From Phoma sp. XZ068 (taxonomy: Eukaryota > Ascomycota > Dothideomycetes > Pleosporales > Didymellaceae), in NCBI GenBank assembly GCA_004835665.1, contig RBKR01000002.1:248001-312000 (forward strand): 64,000 bases of DNA. Direction: 5' to 3'. The notes below the pieces were generated by a model that was not told the DNA's origin, ran no database searches, and saw nothing but the letters and a program-made list of their open reading frames with translations. Position 1 is the stretch's first letter. Each line of letters begins with the position of its first letter. Shown here in pieces: positions 46,596 to 56,587 of this stretch. A program made the translations under genes and the position numbers.

Positions 46596-47853
46596 CTCCG
46601 TGATCGTTGTGAAGGAATGTGTGCCCACAGCAGCGCACGAGTCCGAAGGTTGGTAGAGACAGGTACGGCAGGAGTCTCACACTGGACGGATGGAATGTCT
46701 CGAACGATTATTTCCTCTCTTCCTTCGCGCGGAACCCCGGTTCTTCTTTCAATTCGGAGATTCGAGATCGTATTGGTGCGGGGCGGTCCGAGCGAGGTAG
46801 TTGAGGCTGTGAATATGGATGCCCAACCAAAATAGCGAGTGTCCGGTGCAAGGAAAGCAAGTCGATGTATCAGGTCGAAAAGAAAAAGGTTTGAATGCTG
46901 AGGTGACGTGAAGCCTTGCTGTCACTGCCGTCACTTCTGTGTTATGAAGTGAGAGGCAACTGCGAAAGCGCCGAAAGCGGTTAGCGCAGCTACTCTGAGT
47001 GCGTATTGCACTGCCTCTGTGTCCTCTAGACCAATAGGCACGGATGCGTAAGATATATTTAGTAACCTTCAAGTGATAGTCATTCGTTGCTGCGGTTCGA
47101 GTATGTAGCAGGTGTTGGAGGCCTGCGCGACCGTCTTGCGTGGTCGCCGTCACAAAGATGTCACACCTGATCTGATGCGTCGTACGCAAAGTAGGTGGCA
47201 AACAGTACTAACCCGATGATTGTTGTTCAATGTCGACGACCTAACAACGATCCGAATCTCTGAGACGATGCATACAAATATCGAAATAAGGCGGCCACGG
47301 GAAAGCTGCAGGGCGAGAGCACGGGTTGGAAGCCTTGGAAGCCTTGTGGGGAGGGAGCTACCGCCCATCCGCGACGCTAAGCCACGAATAGTAGGAGCAC
47401 GAACGCAACGAAGCAGCCTCGAACTCTCTGGCGACTACTTACTACGTAGTGTGCCTTTGCATTTATACCGAAAAGCCACCAGATCTTAGATCTTAGATCT
47501 CAGATGACCCGGTTTACGATTGCGTCGGTCGTTGGCTCAGACCCTACCAAATAGTTACGAAGCTTAGGGATGCTTGCTTCGGGTATGAGGTCTAGGACAA
47601 GCGGCCGTCTTTGTTTCCTTTAAAGATTGTGGCATATATTATCAAGATTTACGATAAACAGCCTGGCGACGGTGACGCAATCTGCAGTAAATGAAATATT
47701 ATTATAGATAGTATTCATGTCTCATGAGCTTGAGCACTTCAAGCTGTTATGTTCCTAAACATTCCGCCACCGAGTGGAATCGTGACGCGTACTCCGAGCG
47801 TGTGGTCAACGTAAGCCTACGTTACTATCCAGTACCTTCACTGCACCATCCGC
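46596..47853. other. intergenic region with short AGATCTT tandem repeat
   Basis: No supported ORF. Nearly three copies of AGATCTT lie at 47481-47500. Confidence 0.45.
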
Positions 47854-48702
47854 TCAGGCCTTTGAGGCACCGCCATGCTTGGAACCAAAGACATCGTCAA
47901 CGAATCCCTTCCAGATTTGCTTTGCCATACCCTCGACCTCCTCGGCGGGCTTCTGCAGTTTGCTTGTAACCTGCGCAGCCATGCCTTGGAAGTCAATGTG
48001 GTTGCCCTCCGTCATGTCAGACATGGCGGCCGGAGCGTGGATGTGGGTGCTATCGGCAGCGGCAGTGTAGATGGTCGGTTGCATGACCTGTGTAATCAGT
48101 CCAAAGCTCTCATATTAAGCAGTGGGCAGAATTACCGGCTGTTCAGCCTCAGCAACAGCAGCCTGTGTTGCGGGAGACGTAGCAGTCGACAAGATGATAG
48201 GTACACGGATTTGAATGGGTGCGATCTTCGCGTCCGGATCAAAGTCCGGGACGTACATGAAGTCGATGGTGGAGCTGTCATTGACAGCCTTCAGGCTTCG
48301 ACTTGTGTTGAAGTGACGCATGGCATTGCCGGTCTCGTGCTTCCAGGCTGCAGCTTCAGAGGAAGGCAACTTGGGGCTTAATGAGCCGAATGTGGCCTTG
48401 TCCGATGTGAGTAGCGACGAAGAGCTAGTCGCTCCGGTCTCGTGCAGGCTGCGACTCTGCGTCTTGAGCAGACGAGGACCTTGTGTCTTGAGAAGACGAG
48501 GCCCCTCGGTCCTCAGAAGGCGGGGACCTTGCGTGCGGAGAAGGCGGGGACCCTCCGTGTGGACACCGCGAGTTTGGGTCTTAAGCAAGCGGGGACCCTC
48601 AGCAGTGCGGAGCAGACGCGGGCCTTCAGTCTTGAGGAGACGAGGACCCTGGGTGTCAAGGAGGCGAGGACCTTGGGTGCGGAGAAGACGTGGGCCAGAC
48701 AT
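47854..48702 (-). CDS. octapeptide-repeat protein, possibly mitochondrial
   Basis: Exons on the minus strand, 48702-48136 and 48087-47854, give 266 residues. Residues 3-82 consist of nine copies of GPRLL(R/K/D)T(Q/E) plus one degenerate unit (TRGVHTE). A presequence-like stretch with AMRHFNTSRSLKAV (about 128-141) follows, then DSSTIDFMYVPDFDPD and IAPIQIRVPIIL, which look like the conserved core. Exon 2 encodes a helical C-terminus (NHIDFQGMAAQVTSKL, then AKQIWKGFVDDVFGS). The Arg/Ser/Phe pattern before DSSTIDF resembles a mitochondrial cleavage region, so matrix import is plausible but unproven. No signal peptide, membrane span or Kex2 dibasic sites are present, which argues against a secreted repeat-peptide precursor. 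The 48-nt intron is phase 0. Confidence 0.75.
48457..48696 (-). repeat. coding minisatellite, 24-bp unit encoding GPRLLxTx
   Basis: Ten tandem units, mostly 24 bases (one of 27 and one degenerate unit of 21), encode the repeats of the gene at 47854-48702. Units differ mostly at third codon positions (Gly as GGC, GGT or GGG; Pro as CCA, CCT, CCG or CCC; Leu as CTT, CTC, CTG or TTG), so the copies are old and the peptide, not the DNA, is what has stayed constant. Confidence 0.9.
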
Positions 48703-50118
48703 GATGGTGTGTGTTGTTGTGTTGTGTAGAAAAGGAGTAGAAAGAGTAGGAGGGGAAGCCGGAGCAGATAAGCTCAGGAATTAAGTAGAGATTACAAGTT
48801 GTATTGGTACCGAATGGCTGGAATGCTGCGTGCGTCAGATAGGTCCGTCGGCGCGAATCGGACACTTCTAATCAAGTGAATTCGGAGGTGAGCAGGAATG
48901 ATTGCTTGAGCAGTGACGAGCGGACCCCGAGGTTTTGAATTGGCCTCGGAACCCTAACCTTCCCTGGCAGCTTCACTTTGGCAGGCGGTCAACACGCTGG
49001 CGTGAGATGCCAATTGCGTTGCGCTCGCACTAGACATTCATAAAACGCGCATTCGTAATTGGCGTGATCAGCAACTCAGGACACAGCATGCAAGTTGGTC
49101 GTCTCAACATGGATGCACATGGAGCTCGGGCCCGCTGAAACCGCCTGTCCATGCTGGAATGGGCTTACTGCAGTACCCGGGCCAATGGTCGATGACCCAC
49201 TCCTCAGCTAAAGGTGGCACCCCGCACTTTCAACGCTGTTTGAAGCGTGAGTGATGCGTTCAGAACACCTGAGTCTCACGCGGGCAGTTGTGGCTCTGGG
49301 CGAGTCCATCTTGCACGTTTAGTTTCGTGTCTGCTTGCTCACACTCTTGCCAACTCGCCGCAGTCCGAGTAACAAAGTCGGTGTGCATGGCGATCAGATC
49401 TGTTGACCTGCGCACGTACAGTGCCACAAGGGATGCTCGCGAATCGTATCATCTAGCCACGCTGAAGTGAGGTCGGGAATGCTTGTGCACTCCCGCGGGT
49501 GCTGTGTCGGGGTCCGGGTCTCCGCCCGAGTACCTCTCATCTCACCGAAACATGACGGATGCGGTTGCGATAAGGAGTTTGCTGTGATGAATATGATAAA
49601 ATTGGATAGAGACGGGATGTGACTGGTGGATTTTGTCGTCATGAGGCTCGTTGAGTGATGACAGGCGGCTCAACGTTAGTAGGGTTCTGCTCGATCAGCA
49701 TCGATATCTTGCTCGTTCCCGCGGCAAGTCAAACATCCACGGGGCTGCTCCCGCGGGAGTGCCACGGCATTCGCAAAGTCTGCTCGATTAGGTCTGGTAG
49801 CTGGTCAATGTCAGGAACGAGGCTGGCGGAAATGGACGGACCATCCGTAGGGCTTAGCCTTACGCGGAGGCAAAACCAGTGGAAGCTTCAGGAACGAGTT
49901 GACTTGTGGCCTGGCAAGGTGTTGGTGATGACTCACCTCAACCAGGCCGGGTCTTGGCGTGTCTGGTCACATCATGACACTCTCCTGATCAGCACAACAT
50001 GTCGATCTAACTTCAACAATGAAGAATCGTGGAAGTGATGCCAATTTTCTTGGTATATAGCCTATCCTTTTCATTTTGCCTCCATCAATGTCTCTCAAGG
50101 TGGATGAGAGTTCAGACC
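48703..50118. other. intergenic region
   Basis: No gene is supported. A plus-strand frame at 49655-50038 lacks protein-like features. The first 200 bases (48703-48900) should hold the promoter of the repeat-protein gene. Confidence 0.4.
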
Positions 50119-50271
50119 GGCCTGGTGGTCTAGGTACGCTCATCGAGCTCCCTCGTCACCAGCTTAAACTAACAGACTCACAGTGGTATGATTGTCGCTT
50201 CGGGTCCTGATGCCCAGATACTTAGTATCGTTGATTGTGACAGGCCCCGGGTTCGAATCCCGGCCAGGCCC
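50119..50271 (+). tRNA. tRNA-Pro(CGG) gene with two insertions
   Basis: The acceptor stem GGCCTGG (50119-50125) pairs perfectly with CCAGGCC (50264-50270), with discriminator C at 50271. The T-arm is CCGGG-TTCGAAT-CCCGG. The anticodon stem TGTCGC/GTGACA encloses the loop TTCGGG+T with anticodon CGG at 50201-50203. A 31-nt intron (50205-50235) sits at the canonical place, one base after the anticodon. A second insertion of 50 nt (50134-50183) lies in the D-loop between TGGTCTAG and TGGTATGAT; removing both gives a normal eukaryotic tRNA-Pro. The B box is intact. The A box is split, though TGGTCTAGGTACG still resembles it. T-runs downstream (CTTTTTG near 50277, then a long T-run near 50293) fit polymerase III termination. 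Without removal of the D-loop insert the tRNA should not fold normally, so the copy may be dead. Confidence 0.85.
50134..50183 (+). other. spliceosomal-type intron-like insert in tRNA D-loop
   Basis: This 50-nt insert starts GTACGC, ends CACAG, and has CTAAC at 50169-50173 with the branch A 11 nt from the 3' AG. These are the same signals and length as the protein-gene introns in this window (48-60 nt, CTRAC branch site). It interrupts the tRNA-Pro D-loop at a point where tRNA introns are not normally found in fungi. Confidence 0.75.
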
Positions 50272-50989
50272 GTGTTCTTTTTGACATTTTACCTTTTTTT
50301 TTTTGTACCTTTGTTGATGTAGGTGTGGGCCGAGTCTAACCAGGTTGCTTACGCAACATCCCCTTTTTATTTTGTAAAATATTAAGAAACTGCAGGTTAG
50401 TAACAACAAACTTTTACCCTACTGCTTGGCCGAATGGCTGCAGCTATGCTCACCGTTGCGCCGTGTTGGCTGCTTGTCTTCGAGATGCGCCGGTAGAGCG
50501 ATCTGCTATACTACGGATCAAATAGAAACCACTTGCGAGCGGGGAGACCACGTCATGCCCGTTATAAATTGCCGTGGTCGGTATGTATCAAGAGTTCGAC
50601 AACGATGATAGGCAGAACTTCCCTGCTCATTGGAAACGTCGCTACCTAGGTAATGAACACTGACAACTACGTGTTCAGCTCCTTACCTGGTGTCGTTCGA
50701 GTTCAGACTTACTCGAACGTTGATATTTTGTGGCGTTCTCGAACTCTCAGCGACGCAGCGAGCTCGTCCTTGAGTATCTGCTCGGGTTTCTCACCAGAAG
50801 ACGAACACTTGACACGTTGACTACCTCAGCAGTACGACTCTTCCTTGTCAATACGGGAGACATACTGTGGCTCCTCAACCGTTCCTTTCGCGAGCTCTGT
50901 GACCCGCCAAAAGGTCTTGTTTTCGATGTTGGCAGCCCATCAGAAAAGTGTAGTAGCAGTCTACCATTCGTTCGCAATTCTTTGTTGCA
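50272..50989. other. tRNA-Pro 3' flank, no gene seen
   Basis: Polymerase III terminator T-runs, then AT-rich sequence and short ORFs on both strands; nothing is supported. Confidence 0.4.
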
Positions 50990-51802
50990 AGGAGAGGTAC
51001 TGGCACCACCCGTACTGGCGCAGGCTCCTTGCCTTCGCACACGCTGCCGATACCGATGTAGCTGAGCGCAATTTGGTACCAAATGCCATCTACCTTGCTA
51101 TCAACACATTAGCTGAAGGCTCTTGCGACAAACTCAGCCTGAGGATCAAGACTGACGGTAAAACTGTTCAGACATCAACTACCGAGTACACCATCAACGA
51201 TATAAGTTGCTTCTATGATGGCAAAGTCTCTGACCAGGACTGTGAGCTGGAATTTCCCGTCGAGCCTGATGACTTGGCTTACGCATCTGGTAATGAGATT
51301 GAGGATTCACTCGACGACCTCGAGGATGTACCTTCGAAGTTGAAGATGGAGCATATGTCGTTAACCCGGGTGGCTCCTTGGAAAATTAAAAGAAGTTCTT
51401 TAGCGATTTTGATGATGATCAGGGTGCCTTTGAGGAAGATGATGTCCTAGCGACGAAATGCAACAAGCGAGGGAAGTTCAAGACACACAGGTCACTAAAC
51501 GCCCGAACAGTGATGTAATGAACTTTTCACGTAACAAGGGCAAACCGAGCATAGTTGGAGGATGTAACAACCATGGTAAATGCTGTTTATTCACAGTGAC
51601 CCATGATGGTATTTTGAGACACTGTAAACGGTTTGGTGCGCAAATGCAGCGCAATCCCAGTGTAATTACTGATGGACTGCATTCCAAATACTCGGCGCGA
51701 AGGTTACTCCTTATGCATCCATGTGCAATACCTACGGCGGTGATGTTCCCGAAGCGGGCGATGGTTAGATCACTCAAAGCTTTCGGACTTGATGAGGCCT
51801 AG
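50990..51802 (+). pseudogene. two adjacent orphan coding frames, possibly a broken gene
   Basis: A frame that reads AERNLVPNAIYLAINTLAEG, then TEYTINDISCFYDGKVSDQD and an acidic run, ends at 51450. Eight bases later a second frame (51458-51802) reads QVTKRPNSDVMNFSRNKGKP, then CNNHGKCCLFTVTHDGILRH. Both have protein-like composition, neither has a good start, and they are in different phases. They may be one gene with an intron near 51380-51460 or a frameshifted relic. No family is recognised. The surrounding sequence is AT-richer than in the neighbouring genes. Confidence 0.3.
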
Positions 51803-51937
51803 TAGGTTTGTGTTAAGAAACTGACACAGAAGCGTAATTGAGCGAATCGATGAGTCTGTGGTACAGCTCAGATCATAGTGGTAGATTATCATTACTTATC
51901 GTCCCTCGAGTGCCCGACTCGTCATCATCCTCACATC

Positions 51938-53569
51938 CTACGCACCAACGGCAGCCAGAGCCGGAGTCCCCGTAGTCTCGCTCCGCCTAAACATTCTCTT
52001 AAAAACACTTTTCCGCTTTTCCTTCTTCGGCGTAGCCTCAACGACCTTCTGCTCCTCAACACCCTCCTGCTTCTCCTCGACCTTCTCTGCAGCACCCTTT
52101 GTCGCTTTCTTGGCCAGCTGCTCGCGTACGACCCTCTGCTGCGCCTGCTCCCAAAACTGCTGTTCAGATTTCCGCGCCTGCAGCGCGTTCTGGTACCACC
52201 CGTCCCACTCCTCGCCGTCCCAGCCGCATCTGCTGCTCCACTTCTCCATCAACCTTGCTCCGAATCCTTCGGCTTCCACTTTGGAGCAGCTTGGGCACAG
52301 TGTAGAAAGTGGCAGAAGCTGTGTCGAGGAGTGTGGCGTGTTATAAAACGAGAAATTCTGGGCTGAAAACGGCGAGTACGGTGTTGATGCGCAACCACGC
52401 TTTGTGCAGTTGCGAGGTGTGTAGCGCCAGTCAAAGCCATCGTTTTGTGTTGGGTTCGCCTTCGTGGTTGTTTGGAAAAAGCCGAGGACTCTCTGGGTTT
52501 GCGCCTTCTGCAGTCGCGCATCCTCGAGCTGTCGAGCCTCCCGATACAGCTGGAGGAAGATCTCGAAGTCCTGCGCGATGACACCAAGAGTCTTGCGTCC
52601 TGCGCCCTGACGCATGGTCTCGTACTCTTTCTTGCAAAGTGCGTTGGCTTCTTGCATTTCTTTGCTGGCATGGCGCGGGCAATATCCGTGGTGCTTGGAC
52701 AAATGGTACGGTTCCTGTGCACCATAGTACGTTGGGCCTGAGTTAGCTACCGTATAGTGTGCTGCGCACATGGCTGCCATGCAGGGGACGTAGTTCTGAA
52801 GCGGGTCATACTTGTTTGATGACGGGAGCATGACCACAGGTGATGCAGGTGACGAGGACAGGTTTGAGGCAACAGACTGGTAAGATGCAGTCCTTTGTGC
52901 TGGAGGCGGAGTCCGACTCGGAGGTACGAAGCCGGCTGGCAGTGGGATACCTGACCACCGGGGATCGAGACGTGGGTGAGACGATACTGCAGGGGCAGAG
53001 AAACGCTTGTCGACCCGTTGCCGGAGTTGAGCCACTGGTCCTGATGCTTGACGGCGGCCTGATTGAGACTGTGCTGGTGTCGACGTCCGTGGTGGGCCTG
53101 CTGTGTCTCCCAGTGAGCTCGCAGTGCTTGCACGTTTCGAAGCTGGCGACAGTAACGGAGGGCGTGTCAGGGTGCCGATCATGATCCTTTTCTGCTGCTG
53201 CTGATGCGGTCCAAGGTTAGGTGAGGATACCCCTCTGGAGTATCCTGGTCGGACTGGAACGGACTCAGAGGTCGGTAAGTTCAGGCTCATTGTTTTCACA
53301 GGCCCTGTAAACCTCCTCGGTAATGGCTCTTGGTCCAGGAATCGAACTGTTGGCGGTACAGATCTTCGATTCAGATTCGCTCCTACAGACCTTGAGGGCT
53401 TCAAGGTCGACTTCATCGAGGAGCGCTTGAGGCCGCCCGTGGACACATCGCTGCTGGCAGACGATACGTTAGGGTGGTTGAGTGACGACAGACTAGAGCG
53501 TCGAGTAGATGTAGGCGTAGTACTACTGCTCGAGAGCGGAGGCCGGGACGCGGCGGCACTGCGATGCAT
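51938..53569 (-). CDS. uncharacterised protein with Cys/His cluster and basic C-terminus
   Basis: An intronless frame of 543 residues starts at the ATG at 53569. Residues 1-245 are Ser/Pro/Arg-rich and disordered. A Cys/His cluster at about 263-300 (C263, C268, H271, H289, C297, H300; for example VPCMAAMCAAH, then HHGYCPRH) may bind zinc. It is followed by a helix (EMQEANALCKKEYETMRQGA) and DFEIFLQLYREARQLEDARL. Two more CxxC or CxxxxC pairs lie near 395-430 (NCTKRGC, LCPSC). A Glu/Lys coiled segment (about 465-520) leads to a strongly basic end (KKEKRKSVFKRMFRR). The layout suggests a scaffold or nuclear protein, but no family is recognised. Confidence 0.7.
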   Translation of the reverse strand: MHRSAAASRPPLSSSSTTPTSTRRSSLSSLNHPNVSSASSDVSTGGLKRSSMKSTLKPSRSVGANLNRRSVPPTVRFLDQEPLPRRFTGPVKTMSLNLPTSESVPVRPGYSRGVSSPNLGPHQQQQKRIMIGTLTRPPLLSPASKRASTASSLGDTAGPPRTSTPAQSQSGRRQASGPVAQLRQRVDKRFSAPAVSSHPRLDPRWSGIPLPAGFVPPSRTPPPAQRTASYQSVASNLSSSPASPVVMLPSSNKYDPLQNYVPCMAAMCAAHYTVANSGPTYYGAQEPYHLSKHHGYCPRHASKEMQEANALCKKEYETMRQGAGRKTLGVIAQDFEIFLQLYREARQLEDARLQKAQTQRVLGFFQTTTKANPTQNDGFDWRYTPRNCTKRGCASTPYSPFSAQNFSFYNTPHSSTQLLPLSTLCPSCSKVEAEGFGARLMEKWSSRCGWDGEEWDGWYQNALQARKSEQQFWEQAQQRVVREQLAKKATKGAAEKVEEKQEGVEEQKVVEATPKKEKRKSVFKRMFRRSETTGTPALAAVGA

Positions 53570-54482
53570 TATGAAGCTGTCGGATAATCTGGAAAGGCGC
53601 TGGACTCGAAGGATCGGGCAGGAGGTGCGGCTCTTTTGTGAAGGTTGTAGATGAGGGCGGTCTGCATATGGTGTTGGTCCTTAGTTGTATAAGGTGAGAC
53701 ATAGCGCGTACATGTGCAGGGGTATTGCCTGTGATCTGCCTTGTCACGCCAGATCTGACAGGTGGATTGATGAATATTGGACCGAAAATGAAGAGGTGCT
53801 CAGATCATTGGAGATCTCGAATCCTGCTCTGAAGCAGATTGCAATAGACAAGGGATGAGAATGACGAAGCTGAGAGACATGGAGGTAAGGGTACCTGGGG
53901 TTCACAAGGCAGACGTGGTTGCCTTCGGCCTGCTTTAACATTCAAGACATTCTGTACTCGGCAGAGTCAGAGACAGTAACAATAGGCAGAGAACACGACA
54001 GATGGGGCTGAAGGATCCACCACAGCCTCAGTGAGATCCATAAGCTACGCTCATTATGGTCGCCAAATTGGGCGCCTCGCTGAAAAAAGTACACCGCATG
54101 CCGGGAGAAGCGAGTTTCATTCGATAAAAAGCCTAGCTGTGTGGAAACACTGCAGCACGTTCATCCGGCTGAGCCCGGAGATTGGTGACAAAGTGTCTAA
54201 AAGTGACCTGCAACAGAAGATTAGCATGGAAGATGGGGCTTGCGCGAGTCAGAAGCGAGCGCCAAGCTGGACCCTGTGCAGTTGCGCGATCCGCTCAGTC
54301 AATGGTGAGTGTGCAAGGGTGCATCTCAAAAGAAACGTGTAAGAAAGGCGGGGTTGGTGTTGCTGGTTCATTTTATTCGTGCGACAACAATAATCGCATC
54401 CATTCGAAGAAAACGCCTGGCTGCCTCGAAGAAGCAAGATGTTAATTGTACAGGAACAGTATCTACAGGCTGGACGAGAGAT
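53570..54482. other. intergenic region
   Basis: Holds the promoter of the gene at 51938-53569 and the 3' end of the acyl-CoA synthetase gene. No coding frame is supported. Confidence 0.4.
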
Positions 54483-56073
54483 TTAGATCTTGGCCTTGGG
54501 CTGCTTGAGCATAGCCTCTGCGACAAGGCGTCGCTGGATCTTGCCCGTTGCCGTCTTGGGCATGATGTCGGTGAAAAAGACCTGCTGATCGTCAGAACAT
54601 GTTACACGGCGCTGAAAGCATTGAAGGATGCACCTGTTTTGGCAGCTTGAACTTGGCGACGCGATCCGTCAGCCATGTCTTCAGGTCGCCCGCGGACAGT
54701 TTCTGGCCTTCCTTGACGACGACTGCAAGACCGACGTCTTGTCCGTACATCTCATCCTCTAGTGCGAAGCTGACGGCCTCGGACACGGCAGGGTGTTGCG
54801 CAATCACGTTGTCGAGCTCAATTGGGCTGATCTTCTCTCCACCCTTGTTGATCAGCTCCTTGATGCGACCTGTGATGATTACGTAGCCATCTTCATCTTG
54901 CTTTCCCTGGTCACCAGTGCGGAAGAAGCCTCCCGTGGTGAAGGATGAGGCGTTTGCGGTTGGGTTGTTCAAGTAGCCCTTTGTGACATTCTCACCACGG
55001 ATGCAGATCTCAGCCTCCTTACCCTGTGGGACCTCGTTACCCGCATCGTCAAGGATTTTGACCTCGACGCCTTGACCAAGCCCCACACTGCCTGGCTTGC
55101 GCTGACCCGGGGGCAGAGGGTTACTCGTCATCTGGTGCGCGGCCTCGGTCATGGCGTAAGCTTCCAGCACGGGGGCCTTGAATGCCTTTTCAATCTCATG
55201 GAAAGTCTTCGGGGAGAGGGGAGACGAGCATGATCGAATGAAGCGGATTGGGGGTACAGGATTGGGGATAGGGCTCTTCAGCAGGATCTGATGGATGGTG
55301 GGAACGGCAGTATACCAGTTGGCCTTGTGTGTCTTGAAGTCCTTCCAAAACTCAGATGCGGAGAACTTCGGTGGTACGACAACTGAACCACCAGAAGCCA
55401 AAGGTGCGAGGAATCCAGCCAACAAGCCATGCACGTGGAAGAGGGGCATAACAAGCATGGTGCGGTCCTCTTGTGTCAGATCATAGGTCCCCTGGATGTT
55501 CTGCATGGTGCGCAGAAGGTTGCGGTGCGTAAGTGGCACGGCCTTGGGGCGTCCCGTAGTACCACTGGTGTGTAGCACGAGGGCTACGTCGTCTGGCTGA
55601 GCAGACAGAACCGGCGAACTCTTGCCAGCCAGCTTGCCAAACTCCTTGACGTCCAAGACGACCTCGTTTCCGTTGTAGTAGCACTCGGCAATCGCGGCCT
55701 GGTACTTTCTTGCCGCCCTTACAGCAGCCGCATCCTGCGCAAATGCGCCCCTGGGGACCAAAGCTATCGCCGAGCTCAGGTCATCGATGTAGAACTCGAA
55801 CTCAGACTGCTTGTACGCTGGGTTTAGGGGAGCTGCAATTGCTCTTTGCCACGATGCGGCGATGAAGGACACGATGAACTCGTATGTGTTGGGGAGCGCA
55901 ATGGACACGGCGGCTTGCGCAGAGACGCCGACCTTGGCTAGCTGCGCCTGGAAAGCCTTCACATCGGCAGTGAGCTTCTGGTACGAGACCTCGAGCGCCG
56001 GCGATCCTGGTACGATGACGGCGGTGGAGGTCGAGGTGGGGGAGAAAGCATTGGCGAGCGTGGTCGGTGCCAT
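54483..56073 (-). CDS. AMP-binding acyl/oxalyl-CoA synthetase, peroxisomal type (PCS60-like)
   Basis: Exons on the minus strand, 56073-54634 and 54581-54483, give 512 residues. The enzyme forms an acyl-AMP and then an acyl-CoA; fungal PCS60 relatives act on oxalate. The adenylation signature is LVLHTSGTTGRPKAVPLTHR (P-loop-like motif). MPLFHVHGLLAGFLAPLASG, the AYAMTEAAHQMTSNPLPPG motif, GFFRTGDQGKQDEDGYVIIT and GRIKELINKGGEKISPIELD follow, and the catalytic lysine is in PKTATGKIQR. These blocks match oxalyl-CoA synthetases closely. The protein ends in AKI, a weak peroxisomal PTS1-type signal. The intron acceptor reads CAGCAG, so two forms differing by one Gln are possible; I use the second, giving PKQVFFTDIMPK. 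The start at 56073 (MAPTTLANAF) is the family start; 46 open codons upstream are discounted. Confidence 0.93.
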
Positions 56074-56587
56074 TTTGTCTATTTCGGGTATGTAGATAAG
56101 GAAAGCTCTAAGATCCAGGTCAGCAAGGGAAGGCTGGGGCAATTGATGTCTGCTACCTTCTTGATGGACTTCTATCGATGGGACAATGCAATCTATCCGT
56201 CTACAGTGCACTAAAGCCAGCTGAAGTGTCTAAGAGATGGTCCGCGGTACAGTTTCCTCCGGCCCGGGCTCCTGTTCCATATGCGATATCAGCCGAATGA
56301 CGCGATCTGGTCAATTGCCGTCAAGCCGCATTCCCGTGATGCGGCTCCGACCGGGGTAGGGCTTAGCGTGGGGTACCTTAGCGTGCTGCGCGCTTTCCTT
56401 TCACGAACCTGACGCCTGCTGTGTTCGTCATCCCCGTTGTCTTCCACACCCGGTGTGTGCTGTCACTGTCTGCAGGAGTTTGCATATTATTAGTCTTCTT
56501 AGCCCTGCATTATACGCGACAAACTCCGACTCCTCGCAACAGCCGCAGCGTCGCCGTCGTCTTCCTGCGCACCGCCCTAGCTACAAG
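56074..56587. promoter_or_regulatory. divergent promoter region (acyl-CoA synthetase / SPF45-like)
   Basis: These 514 bases separate two head-to-head genes. No specific site is claimed. Confidence 0.35.

Noticed and set aside
47854..48702. Secreted repeat-peptide (RiPP-like or pheromone) precursor
   Set aside because: No signal peptide and no Kex2-type dibasic sites between repeats; the conserved C-terminal core points to a folded protein.
48320..48784. 154-codon plus-strand ORF with RRRGPSVLRRRGP repeats
   Set aside because: It is the antisense of the GPRLL repeat. The minus strand has the conserved downstream core, a proper intron and synonymous codon variation.
50164..50409. minus-strand ORF with GRDSNPGP over the tRNA-Pro gene
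   Set aside because: Translation shadow of the tRNA T-arm.
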